NCBI GenBank assembly: GCA_013694685.1
Contig: JACDBY010000108.1
Coordinates: forward strand, 1-28,182
Origin: Actinomycetota bacterium
GTDB lineage: Bacteria > Actinomycetota > Thermoleophilia > Gaiellales > Gaiellaceae
Direction of reading: 5' to 3'
DNA: 28,182 nt
The notes under the pieces are model-generated. The model did no database searches and was not told the DNA's origin. It saw only the letters and a list, made by a program, of their open reading frames with translations. Each line of letters starts with the position of its first letter. Position 1 is the first letter of the stretch. Positions 6,787 to 13,848 of the stretch are shown piece by piece. The translations under genes and the position numbers were made by a program.

Positions 6787-7869
6787 CTAGAGAAGACCGG
6801 CGAGGAGTCGGACGCCGTCGGCGATCCGCTCTGGTGACTCGAACGAGAAGGCGAGGCGGGCCGCAGTGTCTCCGCCCGAGCCGCCGGGGAAGAAGTCGGT
6901 GCCGCGCACGAACGTCACGCCCGCCGCCGTCGCCCGCTCGAGCACGTCGGCACTCGCGATCCCGTCGCCGAGCTCGACCCAGAGGAAGTAGCCGCCCTCG
7001 GGGCGACTCCAGGTCGCCCGGCCGCCGAGCTCGGCTTCGAGCGAGGCGAGCATCGCGTCGCGCTGCGCACGGAGGATGCCCCGAATCCGCTCGAGGTTGG
7101 AGTCGAACGCGTCACGTGCGAAGAGCTCGTGCACCATCGCCTGCGGGAGGAGCGCGGGCGAGATGTACGTCGAAACGGCACGGTCGTCGTACGCGTCGCG
7201 TAGCGCCTCGGGCACGACGAAGAAGCCCACGCGGAGCCCCGGCGCCACCGTCTTCGAGAATGACGACGTGAACGTGACCCGCTCCCCGCCCTCGAGCGCG
7301 TGCAGCGACGGCGGCGTCACCCCTTCGTACCGGACGAGCCCGTACGGATCGTCCTCGAGCACGTCGAGCCCGTGCGACCCACAGAGCTCGACGATGCGCC
7401 GGCGCCGCTCCTCGCTCAGGGTTCTGCCGCTCGGGTTCTGAAAGGTCGGGATGGTGTAGAGGAACGAGATCTCGCCACCGCGCGCGAGCTCCGCCTCGAG
7501 CGCATCCGGATCGAGACCCTCGTCGTCCATCGCGAGAGATATCGCCTCGACACCCTGGAGCCGGAGGAGCTTCAGCGGCCGGTCGTAGGTCGGGCCCTCG
7601 ACGAGCACGCGCCCCGGCCGCCGCGCGAGCTGTGCCGCGGCGTAGAACACGAAGCCCTGCAACCCTCCCGTCGTCACGAAGACACGAGAGGGATCGACGC
7701 CGTGGCGCTCCGCCAGCAATTCCCGGAGAGGCGCGTAGCCGCCGCCCGTGCCGTACGAGAGGATCGTCGCCCCGTCCCGTGCGAGCGCCGACTGCGCGCA
7801 GTCGGAGAGAAGCTCGGCATCGAGGCAGGCGGGCGACGGAGCGCCCCGTGCGAAGGAGATAGGTGCCAC
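6787..7869 (-). CDS. PLP-dependent aminotransferase, fold type I (LysN/MocR-domain class)
   Basis: 360 residues. Transfers amino groups between an amino acid and a 2-oxo acid. The Schiff-base lysine is K206 in SSFSKTVAPGLRVGF. Other markers are YGTGGGYAPLRELLA, the TTGGLQG phosphate loop, TFQNPSG (N145) and LEDDPYG (D173/D174, Y176 region). These are typical of the 2-aminoadipate aminotransferase (LysN) and MocR C-terminal group. No N-terminal GntR domain is present, so this is an enzyme rather than a regulator. The GTG at 7869 is supported by a TAGGCT box 6 nt upstream. It is divergent from the helicase. The substrate cannot be told from the sequence. Confidence 0.9.
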   Translation of the reverse strand: MAPISFARGAPSPACLDAELLSDCAQSALARDGATILSYGTGGGYAPLRELLAERHGVDPSRVFVTTGGLQGFVFYAAAQLARRPGRVLVEGPTYDRPLKLLRLQGVEAISLAMDDEGLDPDALEAELARGGEISFLYTIPTFQNPSGRTLSEERRRRIVELCGSHGLDVLEDDPYGLVRYEGVTPPSLHALEGGERVTFTSSFSKTVAPGLRVGFFVVPEALRDAYDDRAVSTYISPALLPQAMVHELFARDAFDSNLERIRGILRAQRDAMLASLEAELGGRATWSRPEGGYFLWVELGDGIASADVLERATAAGVTFVRGTDFFPGGSGGDTAARLAFSFESPERIADGVRLLAGLL

Positions 7870-7875
7870 CCGGCG

Positions 7876-7881
7876 AGCCTA
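7876..7881 (-). promoter_or_regulatory. -10 box of the aminotransferase gene (leaderless)
   Basis: TAGGCT on the minus strand, 6 nt before the GTG at 7869. No Shine-Dalgarno sequence in between. Confidence 0.55.
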
Positions 7882-7907
7882 CAAGCGCCTCCGCCCGAGG
7901 CTGCTGC

Positions 7908-7913
7908 TACCGT
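7908..7913 (+). promoter_or_regulatory. -10 box of the helicase transcript
   Basis: TACCGT, 7 nt before an ATG at 7921. The same hexamer stands before msrA. It would give the helicase mRNA a 5' leader of about 104 nt starting at or near that ATG. Confidence 0.45.
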
Positions 7914-7920
7914 TCACGTC

Positions 7921-7989
7921 ATGGAGGGCACGCCGTGCGCTCCAGTGAGATCCGCTTCGTTCGACTCCGTGTGGGCTCGAAGGTCGTAG
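7921..7989 (+). CDS. Possible 22-codon leaderless upstream ORF of the helicase
   Basis: ATG at 7921 opens 22 codons (starting MEGTPCAPVRSAS) and stops at TAG 7987-7989, 35 bp before the helicase ATG. Its only support is that the ATG sits exactly where leaderless starts occur elsewhere in this window. The peptide has no recognisable motif, and the ATG could be coincidental. If translated it might couple helicase expression to initiation conditions. Confidence 0.3.
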   Translation: MEGTPCAPVRSASFDSVWARRS

Positions 7990-8024
7990 GTCTCGAGCCA
8001 GGTTCATCACAACACAGGAGTCCC

Positions 8025-9218
8025 ATGCACAACGATTCATTCGCCGCGCTCGGCGTGAGCACGGACATCGTCGCGGCGCTAGAGGCGCGCGGCATCGCGC
8101 TGCCCTTCCAGATCCAGACGCGGGCGATCCCGCCCGCGCTCGCGGGAACCGACCTCCTCGCGAAGTCCCCGACGGGCTCGGGCAAGACGCTGGCGTTCGC
8201 GATCCCGCTCGTCGAGCGCGTCCCGCGCGACGACGCGCGACCCGCAGCCCTCGTCCTCGTCCCCACGCGCGAGCTGGCCGTCCAGGTCACGGCAGAGCTC
8301 GAGACCGTTGCGAGGGCACGCAAGCTCGTGGTGGCCTCCGTCTACGGTGGAGTTGCGCTCCGTCCGCAGGCAAATCTCGCACGCGACGCGCACATCATCG
8401 TCGCCACGCCCGGCCGGCTGCAGGATCTGCTCGACCGCCGGCTCCTGACGCTCGACGCCGTCGAGATCCTCGTCCTCGACGAGGCCGATCGGATGCTCGA
8501 CATGGGTTTCAAGCCGCAGGTCGACCGGATCGTCAAGCGACTCCCCCGCGAGCGCCAGACGATGTTCTTCTCGGCCACGCTCGACGGCGAGGTCGGCGAG
8601 TTGGCCCACGCCTACACGCAGTCGCCGGTCCGGATCGAGGCGGGACTGCCGACGGAGCGTATGCCGAGCGAGATCGACCACCACTTCGTCGCTGTCACGG
8701 CTGACACGAAGGTGGAGAAGCTTGTCGAGCTGCTCGGAGCCGAACGGGGACTCGCTCTCGTGTTCGTCCGGACCAAGCGTGGCGCCGACCGGCTCGCGCG
8801 CAAGCTGAACCAGCAGGGCGTCCGGGCGGCCGCGATGCACGGCGACTTGACGCAGGGACAGCGCCAGCGCGCCCTCGAGCGGTTCGAGAACGGCACGGTG
8901 ACGACGCTCATCGCCACTGACGTCGCCGCCCGGGGGCTCGACCTCGACGACGTCACGCACGTGATCAACTTCGATCCGCCCGAGGACGGCAAGGCCTACA
9001 CGCATCGCGTCGGCCGCACTGGCCGCGCCGGACGCTCTGGGACGGGCGTCACCCTCGTCCTCCCGGAGCAGCAGTCCGACATGAGCCGCGTCGCACGTCT
9101 CAACGGCCAGCAGGAGACCTTCGCCCAGACCGGTATGAAGACGGCCGCCCCGAAGCTCCTCTACTCGTCACGGAAGCGCGGCGCCTGGGGCTCGACCCGG
9201 CCGCGTCGCAAGATCTAG
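8025..9218 (+). CDS. DEAD-box ATP-dependent RNA helicase (RhlE/CsdA-like)
   Basis: 397 residues with the full DEAD-box core and almost no C-terminal extension. Motifs in order: Q motif (PFQIQTRAIP), I (SPTGSGKT), Ia (PTRELA), Ib (TPGRLQD), II (DEAD), III (SAT), IV (LVFVRTK), V (ATDVAARGLD) and VI (HRVGRTGRAG). It unwinds short RNA duplexes, with likely roles in ribosome assembly or mRNA decay, often in the cold. The ATG at 8025 is preceded by CAGGAG with 4-nt spacing, so unlike many neighbours it is translated from a leader. Its TAG stop overlaps the convergent lipoprotein stop within CTAG. Confidence 0.95.
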   Translation: MHNDSFAALGVSTDIVAALEARGIALPFQIQTRAIPPALAGTDLLAKSPTGSGKTLAFAIPLVERVPRDDARPAALVLVPTRELAVQVTAELETVARARKLVVASVYGGVALRPQANLARDAHIIVATPGRLQDLLDRRLLTLDAVEILVLDEADRMLDMGFKPQVDRIVKRLPRERQTMFFSATLDGEVGELAHAYTQSPVRIEAGLPTERMPSEIDHHFVAVTADTKVEKLVELLGAERGLALVFVRTKRGADRLARKLNQQGVRAAAMHGDLTQGQRQRALERFENGTVTTLIATDVAARGLDLDDVTHVINFDPPEDGKAYTHRVGRTGRAGRSGTGVTLVLPEQQSDMSRVARLNGQQETFAQTGMKTAAPKLLYSSRKRGAWGSTRPRRKI

Positions 9219-9778
9219 CCGGACGTCGTATCAATCTCGGCGCACTCCGAAGCGGCCTCGAGCGCGTCCTCGAGTGTGCCGCCGGCGAGCGCCTGCATGC
9301 GGTCTGTCGCCTCGCCGAGCCCGGCGAGCGCCTTCTGTGCCGCCTCGGCGATCTTGCCCGCCTGAACCGCGACGTCACTCGCGTCCTCGATCGGACCCCC
9401 GATGTCGCCCTCGACGGAGGCGAACGTCTCGCGTGCGTCGTCGGCGGCGTTCTCGAGAGCCGCCTGGATCTCTTCGCCGTCCGGGACATCGGGAGCGCCG
9501 AGCTCGCGAAAGTCATCGGCGAGCGTGCCGGCCGCGGCGGCAGCCGTGCGAACGGCCTCGACCACGTCGTCACCCGACGGCAGACCGTCGCCCTGTAGCG
9601 CTTTCCCGCTCTCGGAGATGTTCGTGCTGAACGCCGTGATCGCGTCGCAGAACCCGGCTGCCCACCTCCCGGGGTCTGTGCGGTCGCCGCTCGAGCCGTT
9701 CTCGTCACCACCGCATCCCGCCGCGACGAGCACGAGAGTGGTGGCGACGACGACCAGGAGCGCCGGCCGCCGTTTCAC
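9215..9778 (-). CDS. Predicted lipoprotein of unknown function
   Basis: 187 residues with a lipoprotein signal: KRRP, a hydrophobic stretch and the lipobox VAAGC (Cys22). A Gly/Ser/Asp-rich linker follows, then an Ala-rich, acidic, all-helical domain with AVRTAAAAAGTLADDF and heptad-like AGKIAEAAQKALAGL segments, suggesting a helical bundle or coiled coil outside the membrane. Two cysteines remain (FCDAI, SECAE) and may pair. The GTG at 9778 overlaps the cupin stop as GTGA, so it is co-translated with the cupin gene. No family is recognised. Confidence 0.8.
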   Translation of the reverse strand: MKRRPALLVVVATTLVLVAAGCGGDENGSSGDRTDPGRWAAGFCDAITAFSTNISESGKALQGDGLPSGDDVVEAVRTAAAAAGTLADDFRELGAPDVPDGEEIQAALENAADDARETFASVEGDIGGPIEDASDVAVQAGKIAEAAQKALAGLGEATDRMQALAGGTLEDALEAASECAEIDTTSG

Positions 9779-10116
9779 GAGAAGTGCGTGTCCTCGTGGG
9801 AGTACGGCGGGACACACATGCAGAGGAGCTGCGCGCCGGCCGGCCCCGCGACGAGCTCGTGCCAGGCGCCCGGCGGAATCAGCACTGCATCTCCCGTGGC
9901 GACCTCGCGCGACACGCCGTCGACCTCGAGCGTCCCGCCCCCCGACGTGACGAGATAGATCTCCTCGGTGACGCCGTGGTAGTGACGCTGCGTCCCCTGC
10001 CCGGGCTCGAGCGTCGCCTCCGCGAGCGACTGTAGCTCGGTGTGATGCAACTCGCGGATCGTCGACCCGTCCTTCGTCATGAACGGCTCGGCCTCGGTGA
10101 GCGACCGGAGCTCCAT
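9775..10116 (-). CDS. Single-domain cupin protein
   Basis: 113 residues forming one beta-barrel cupin. Metal-ligand pattern: H45-x-H47 in RHYHGVTEEIYLV, E51 or E52, and H86 in PPGAWHEL, matching the two cupin motifs G(X)5HXH(X)3-4E and G(X)5PXG(X)2H. Such proteins are metal-dependent isomerases, dioxygenases or sugar/ligand binders; the sequence does not say which. ATG at 10116, 7 nt after a TAGGAT box, so leaderless. The lipoprotein gene overlaps its stop. Confidence 0.88.
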   Translation of the reverse strand: MELRSLTEAEPFMTKDGSTIRELHHTELQSLAEATLEPGQGTQRHYHGVTEEIYLVTSGGGTLEVDGVSREVATGDAVLIPPGAWHELVAGPAGAQLLCMCVPPYSHEDTHFS

Positions 10117-10123
10117 GCCGGCG

Positions 10124-10129
10124 ATCCTA
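10124..10129 (-). promoter_or_regulatory. -10 box of the cupin gene (leaderless)
   Basis: TAGGAT on the minus strand, 7 nt before the cupin ATG. No ribosome binding site and no clear -35. Confidence 0.55.
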
Positions 10130-10153
10130 CGCCACGACCCGCGGCCAACACCG

Positions 10154-10268
10154 AGGTTTGCGACCGCATGAGCCTGACGCTGAAGGCGGCGGCCTCGACG
10201 GTTCTGCCCCGCGAGGCGGGGATCAAGCCGCAAGAGTCGGCTTCTGCCGAATCCCGCCTGGCGAAACC
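10154..10268 (-). repeat. Dispersed two-hairpin element, copy A (downstream of sucD)
   Basis: Begins about 4 nt after the sucD stop and ends with CGCAAACCT. On the minus strand it holds hairpin 1, GATTCGGC-AGAA-GCCGACTC (10253-10234), and hairpin 2, CCCCGC-CTC-GCGGGG (10221-10207), then CAGAACC. A second copy lies at 22658-22778. Hairpin 1 differs between the copies by paired changes. Function unknown; 3' end or terminator element, REP-like repeat or small mobile element are all possible. Confidence 0.75.
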
Positions 10269-10271
10269 GGT

Positions 10272-11141
10272 TCAGCGCGTCAGCTCTGCAGCGAGCTCCG
10301 CGGTCTCGGTCGGTGTGGTGCCGACCCGGATACCGCACGCCTCGAGCGCTTCCTTCTTCGCCACCGCGGTACCGGCGGAGCCGGAGATGATCGCTCCGGC
10401 GTGACCCATCGTCTTGCCGGGTGGCGCGGTGAAGCCCGCGATGTACGCGACGACGGGCTTCGTCATCTCGGACTCGATGAACGTCGCGGCCTTCTCCTCC
10501 TCGTCGCCGCCGATCTCGCCGACGAGCACGACGTACTCCGTCTCCGGATCGTCCTGGAAGAGCCGCAGGATGTCGACGAACGACGACCCGACGACGGGAT
10601 CGCCGCCGATTCCCACGATCGTCGAGTTGCCGAGACCCATCTGCGTCAGCTCGTGCCCGATCTGGTAGGTGAGCGTGCCGGAGCGCGAAACGAGCCCGAT
10701 CGAGCCCGGGGTGAAGATCTCCGCCGGGATGATCCCGACGTTCGCCTTGCCCGGTGAGAGCGCACCGGGGCAGTTCGGGCCGAGCATGCGCACGCCACGC
10801 GCGCGCACGTACGCGTGAATGCGCAGCATGTCGTGAGCGGGGATGCCTTCGGTGATGGCGATCACTGTGTGGACTCCCGCGTCGATCGCCTCGTAGACGG
10901 CATCGGCGGCGAAGGGCGCCGGAACGAAGACCATCGAGGTGTTGGCGCCATGCTCCTCGACTGCCTGCGCGACCGTGTCGAGCACCGGCACGCCCTCGAC
11001 GTCCTGCCCGCCCTTGCCGGGTGTGACGCCCGCGACGAGGGTCGTCCCGTACGCGCGGTTACGGAGCCCGTGGAACCGACCCTCCGAGCCCGTCAGGCCC
11101 TGGACGACGAGCCGTGTCTCGGTATCGACGAGGATGGCCAT
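10272..11141 (-). CDS. sucD: Succinyl-CoA ligase, alpha subunit
   Basis: Couples succinyl-CoA hydrolysis to ATP or GTP formation in the TCA cycle together with SucC. 289 residues with the CoA-binding Rossmann domain (VQGLTGSEGRFH, GVTPGKGG), ITEGIPAHDML, GPNCPG, SRSGTLTYQ and the phosphorylated active-site histidine H247 in GHAGAIISG. The ATG overlaps the methyltransferase stop by one base (TGATG), so translation is likely coupled. Unusually, it is separated from sucC by that methyltransferase gene. Confidence 0.96.
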   Translation of the reverse strand: MAILVDTETRLVVQGLTGSEGRFHGLRNRAYGTTLVAGVTPGKGGQDVEGVPVLDTVAQAVEEHGANTSMVFVPAPFAADAVYEAIDAGVHTVIAITEGIPAHDMLRIHAYVRARGVRMLGPNCPGALSPGKANVGIIPAEIFTPGSIGLVSRSGTLTYQIGHELTQMGLGNSTIVGIGGDPVVGSSFVDILRLFQDDPETEYVVLVGEIGGDEEEKAATFIESEMTKPVVAYIAGFTAPPGKTMGHAGAIISGSAGTAVAKKEALEACGIRVGTTPTETAELAAELTR

Positions 11142-11779
11142 CAGACGCTCGCTCGGATCGCGATCTTGTCGAGCGTGAGGCGCCCGTCGAAGACGCGGTC
11201 GTCGAGGAGCTCCTCGACGTACGACGCCTCGTCGCCCTCGCAGCCGGTGCGCGCGAGCCAGGCCGAGAAGTCGAACGTCGACTCGAAGAACCGCACCTCG
11301 TCGATCGAGAGACCGGCCTCCTGGATCAGTGAGCGCCACTCCGCCTCGGTGTAGGTCCGCACGTGCGAGGGGTCGCGGAGCCGCTCGGCCTCCTCCCCGT
11401 CGTCGCCCATGAAGAGCGTGTCGACCAGGACGACACGATCCCGGCTCACCCGGGCCATCTCGCAGATCGCCTGCTCGATGTCGGCGAAATGGTGAGCAGC
11501 CGTGCGGCAGGCCACGACGTCGAACGCGTCGGCGGCGAACGGCAGCGACTCGGCACGGCAGATCACGTCGGGACGCATCCCGGGCGCGGGATCGCAGGTG
11601 ACGACGCGCAGACCCGCCTCGCGCAGGCGCCGCGCCACGTGACCACCTCCCGTCGCGACGTCGAGCGCCGTCTCGGCATCCTGCGACCACTCGACGAGCT
11701 GGTCGAGATCCGGGCCGTCGCGATGCGCGTCGGAGTCGACGTAGGCGCGTGCGCGCTCGCTCCAGACGTCACTCGTCAT
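11141..11779 (-). CDS. Class I SAM methyltransferase inserted between sucC and sucD
   Basis: 212 residues of the Methyltransf_11/UbiE type. Motif I reads ALDVATGGGHVARRL (D40 to about 50), followed by VVTCDP, with the acidic end of strand 2 binding the SAM ribose. PFAADAFDVVACRTAAHHF is the typical post-II/motif IV block. The C-terminal half (RTYTEAEWRSLIQEAGL) resembles small-molecule methyltransferases. Its start overlaps the sucC stop as ATGA and its stop overlaps the sucD start, so it is embedded in one coupled operon. The substrate is unknown. Its place suggests balanced expression with succinyl-CoA ligase, not necessarily a related reaction. Confidence 0.9.
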   Translation of the reverse strand: MTSDVWSERARAYVDSDAHRDGPDLDQLVEWSQDAETALDVATGGGHVARRLREAGLRVVTCDPAPGMRPDVICRAESLPFAADAFDVVACRTAAHHFADIEQAICEMARVSRDRVVLVDTLFMGDDGEEAERLRDPSHVRTYTEAEWRSLIQEAGLSIDEVRFFESTFDFSAWLARTGCEGDEASYVEELLDDRVFDGRLTLDKIAIRASV

Positions 11780-12918
11780 GCGGCGAGCTCCACGGCCCGC
11801 TTCGCGGCCTCGAGCATCGTCGGCGAGACACGCAGGTTCGCTGCCGCCGCCTCCGCGAGGATGCGTCGGCCTTCCTCGGCGTTCGTCCCGTCGAGGCGGA
11901 CGACAATCGGCAGCTCGAGCGACATCTCACCGAGCGCCTGGAGGATCCCGCGCGCGACCTCGTCGCACCGCGTGATGCCGCCGAAGATGTTGAAGAAGAT
12001 CGCGCGCACCTGGGGATCGCGCGTGATGACCTCGAGCGCGTCGACCACGCCCTGCGCGTCGCCCCCGCCACCGAGGTCGCAGAAGTTCGCCGGACGCCCA
12101 CCCGCGAACGTGACGACGTCGACCGTCGACATCGAGAGCCCGGCACCGTTTCCGAGGACGCCGACCTCACCGTCGAGCTTGACGTACGTGACGTGCTTCT
12201 CGCGCGCGAGGGCCTCGAGCGGATCGGTCGCGTCCAGATCGCGCATCTCGGCGACCTCCGCATGGCGGTAGAGCGCGTTGTCGTCGACGGTGAACTTCGA
12301 GTCGAGCGCCTTCACCTCGCCGGTCGGCGTCACGATCAGCGGGTTGATCTCGCAGAGCATCGCATCGAAGCGGACGAACGCATCGTGGAGCTTGCCGACG
12401 ATCGAGGCAATCTGTTTCTGCTCGGATGCCTCGGTCACGCCCGCGCCGTAGACGAGGCGCCGGGCCTGCCACGGATTGAACCCCTCCAGGGGATCGACGT
12501 GGAGTCGCACGAGTGCCCCGGGGCTCTTCTGGGCGACCTGCTCGATGTCCATGCCGCCTTGCGTCGTGAACATGTAGAGCGGCTTCTTCTCGCCCCGGTC
12601 GAAGGTGAGCGAGAGGTAGTACTCGCGCTCGATGTCGGATGCCTGCTCGATCCAGAGCCTGCGCACGACGTGCCCCCGGATGTCGAGCCCGAGGATCTCT
12701 CGCGCGTACACCTCCGCCTCGTCGGCGTCGGCCGCGAGCTTGATCCCACCGGCCTTGCCGCGACCGCCCGTGAGCACCTGCGCCTTGACGACGACGCGGC
12801 CGCCGAGCTCGGCCGCAGCCGAGCGTGCCTCTTCGGGAGTGGTGGCGAGCCGCCCGTCCGCGACGGGGATGCCGACCTGCCGGAAGAGTTCCTTGCCCTG
12901 ATACTCGTACAGATCCAC
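11776..12918 (-). CDS. sucC: Succinyl-CoA ligase, beta subunit
   Basis: 380 residues. N-terminal ATP-grasp domain: DLYEYQGKELF, VVVKAQVLTGGRGKAGG, the CEINPL metal motif and DSKFTVDDNALYRH. The C-terminal ligase domain has NGAGLSMSTVD, FCDLGGGGD, FFNIFGGITRCDEVA and VVRLDGTNAEEG. The GTG at 12918 gives the family N-terminus (MDLYEYQ) and lies 8 nt after a TAGCGT box. First gene of the sucC-methyltransferase-sucD unit. Confidence 0.96.
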   Translation of the reverse strand: MDLYEYQGKELFRQVGIPVADGRLATTPEEARSAAAELGGRVVVKAQVLTGGRGKAGGIKLAADADEAEVYAREILGLDIRGHVVRRLWIEQASDIEREYYLSLTFDRGEKKPLYMFTTQGGMDIEQVAQKSPGALVRLHVDPLEGFNPWQARRLVYGAGVTEASEQKQIASIVGKLHDAFVRFDAMLCEINPLIVTPTGEVKALDSKFTVDDNALYRHAEVAEMRDLDATDPLEALAREKHVTYVKLDGEVGVLGNGAGLSMSTVDVVTFAGGRPANFCDLGGGGDAQGVVDALEVITRDPQVRAIFFNIFGGITRCDEVARGILQALGEMSLELPIVVRLDGTNAEEGRRILAEAAAANLRVSPTMLEAAKRAVELAA

Positions 12919-12926
12919 GCGGCGGC

Positions 12927-12932
12927 ACGCTA
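12927..12932 (-). promoter_or_regulatory. -10 box of the sucC operon (leaderless)
   Basis: TAGCGT on the minus strand, 8 nt before the sucC GTG, with no Shine-Dalgarno sequence. Confidence 0.5.
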
Positions 12933-13249
12933 GCCGATCCGGCGAGGCTGACCCCTGATCGGGCGGGGACGACTGCGCGGAGCGGCACGGCGCGGACCTC
13001 CGCTTGGACGCGGAGCGGCCCGAGGAGAGAGCCCGCGCTCGCGCGCGGGCTAACCCGATGAAGGCCACACGCTCGACGGGACAGGCGTCAGCACCGAGAC
13101 GGCACAGAACTGTCACACTCCCGTCACAAAGCGTCGGCTAACGTGACAACAGGGACACGGGAGTGCCCCTGGGGGCGGTTGGAATCGGGTTTGCGGATCG
13201 AGTGGCAGAGCGTGCCGGGGGCCGCCTCGCGCTGTGCGAGCATGGTCGC
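12933..13249. other. Intergenic region upstream of sucC and of the lipoprotein gene
   Basis: No convincing gene. It contains a 6-bp stem CTCCGC/GCGGAG (12998-13015), a perfect 9-bp stem AGCCCGCGC-TCGC-GCGCGGGCT (13030-13051), and a less GC-rich patch (13105-13150) with GTCAC direct repeats and TAACGT at 13139-13144 that may be a promoter for the lipoprotein gene. Confidence 0.5.
13030..13051. other. Perfect 9-bp GC-rich hairpin
   Basis: AGCCCGCGC and GCGCGGGCT flank the tetraloop TCGC. No T-run follows on either strand. It lies between the divergent sucC and lipoprotein genes, so a terminator role is not obvious; an insulator or protein site is possible. Confidence 0.5.
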
Positions 13250-13819
13250 GTGACGCGACTGCTCGCCGCCCCGCTCGCCGTCTCGGTCGTGATCCTGCTG
13301 ACGGGGTGCAGCTCGGATGACGGTGCCGAGCCCCCGGCCGTCGCAGCGTCGTCGCCGCAGGTGGCCCGACTCGGCTGGGTCGAGCGATCACCGGTGACCG
13401 GACCGGCACTCGTCTTCCACACGCACCGGCTCGCCGTGACCGGTGACGGCTGGGAGGCCGATGTCGAGATCCGCAACGAGACCGGTATCGCGTGGGAGAT
13501 CGCCACCGATCCCGTTGCGGTCGCACGATCGTTCGGGCTCATGCTCTTCGCGACAGGGACACTCGCCGAGGTCGAGGAACGCGGCGCGGACGGCGATCTC
13601 CCCGGCCTGCGATCCGCGCGCTCCTTCGTCCCCGCCCTCCCGCGACGCCTCGCCCCGGGGACCCGATGGCGCGGCACGGTCTCGGCGGACGGCGCGCTCG
13701 CCACGGGCCGGTTCCTCCGCGTCGTCTTCGGACCGCTCGTGGCCGACGGCGACCCGCCGGGCGACCTCCCCGACCGGTTTGTCTGGATCACCGATCACGC
13801 GTACGAGCTGAAGCCCTGA
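13250..13819 (+). CDS. Predicted lipoprotein of unknown function
   Basis: 189 residues. Signal: (M)TRLLAAPLAVSVVILLTGC with lipobox LLTGC, then SSDDGAEPP linker. The mature part is mostly beta: HTHRLAVTGDGWEADVEIRNETGIAW, then FGLMLFATGTLAEV and APGTRWRGTVSADGAL, ending with RFVWITDHAYELKP. This alternation suggests an immunoglobulin-like or beta-sandwich domain on the cell surface. No family is recognised. The GTG at 13250 is chosen because it places the basic n-region directly before the hydrophobic segment; an earlier in-frame GTG at 13163 would add 29 residues and spoil the signal. Confidence 0.72.
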   Translation: MTRLLAAPLAVSVVILLTGCSSDDGAEPPAVAASSPQVARLGWVERSPVTGPALVFHTHRLAVTGDGWEADVEIRNETGIAWEIATDPVAVARSFGLMLFATGTLAEVEERGADGDLPGLRSARSFVPALPRRLAPGTRWRGTVSADGALATGRFLRVVFGPLVADGDPPGDLPDRFVWITDHAYELKP

Positions 13820-13821
13820 CG

Positions 13822-13848
13822 CTGACGCCGGCGCCGGCCAGGCGTCAG
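13822..13848. terminator. Bidirectional terminator-like hairpin
   Basis: CTGACGCC and GGCGTCAG form a perfect 8-bp stem with an 11-nt loop that itself contains GGCGCC. It fills the gap between the convergent lipoprotein and methyltransferase genes and reaches the latter's stop codon. No T-run. Confidence 0.45.

Noticed and set aside
7422..7440. GGTTCTGCC-like sequence inside the aminotransferase gene as a third element copy
   Set aside because: Only the first bases resemble the element; the CCCCGC stem and CTTGATC linker are missing, and the bases are explained by coding sequence.
10154..10268. Short protein-coding frames across the dispersed element
   Set aside because: The reading frames of the two copies are not kept between them, while the stems are; the conserved feature is structure, not a peptide.
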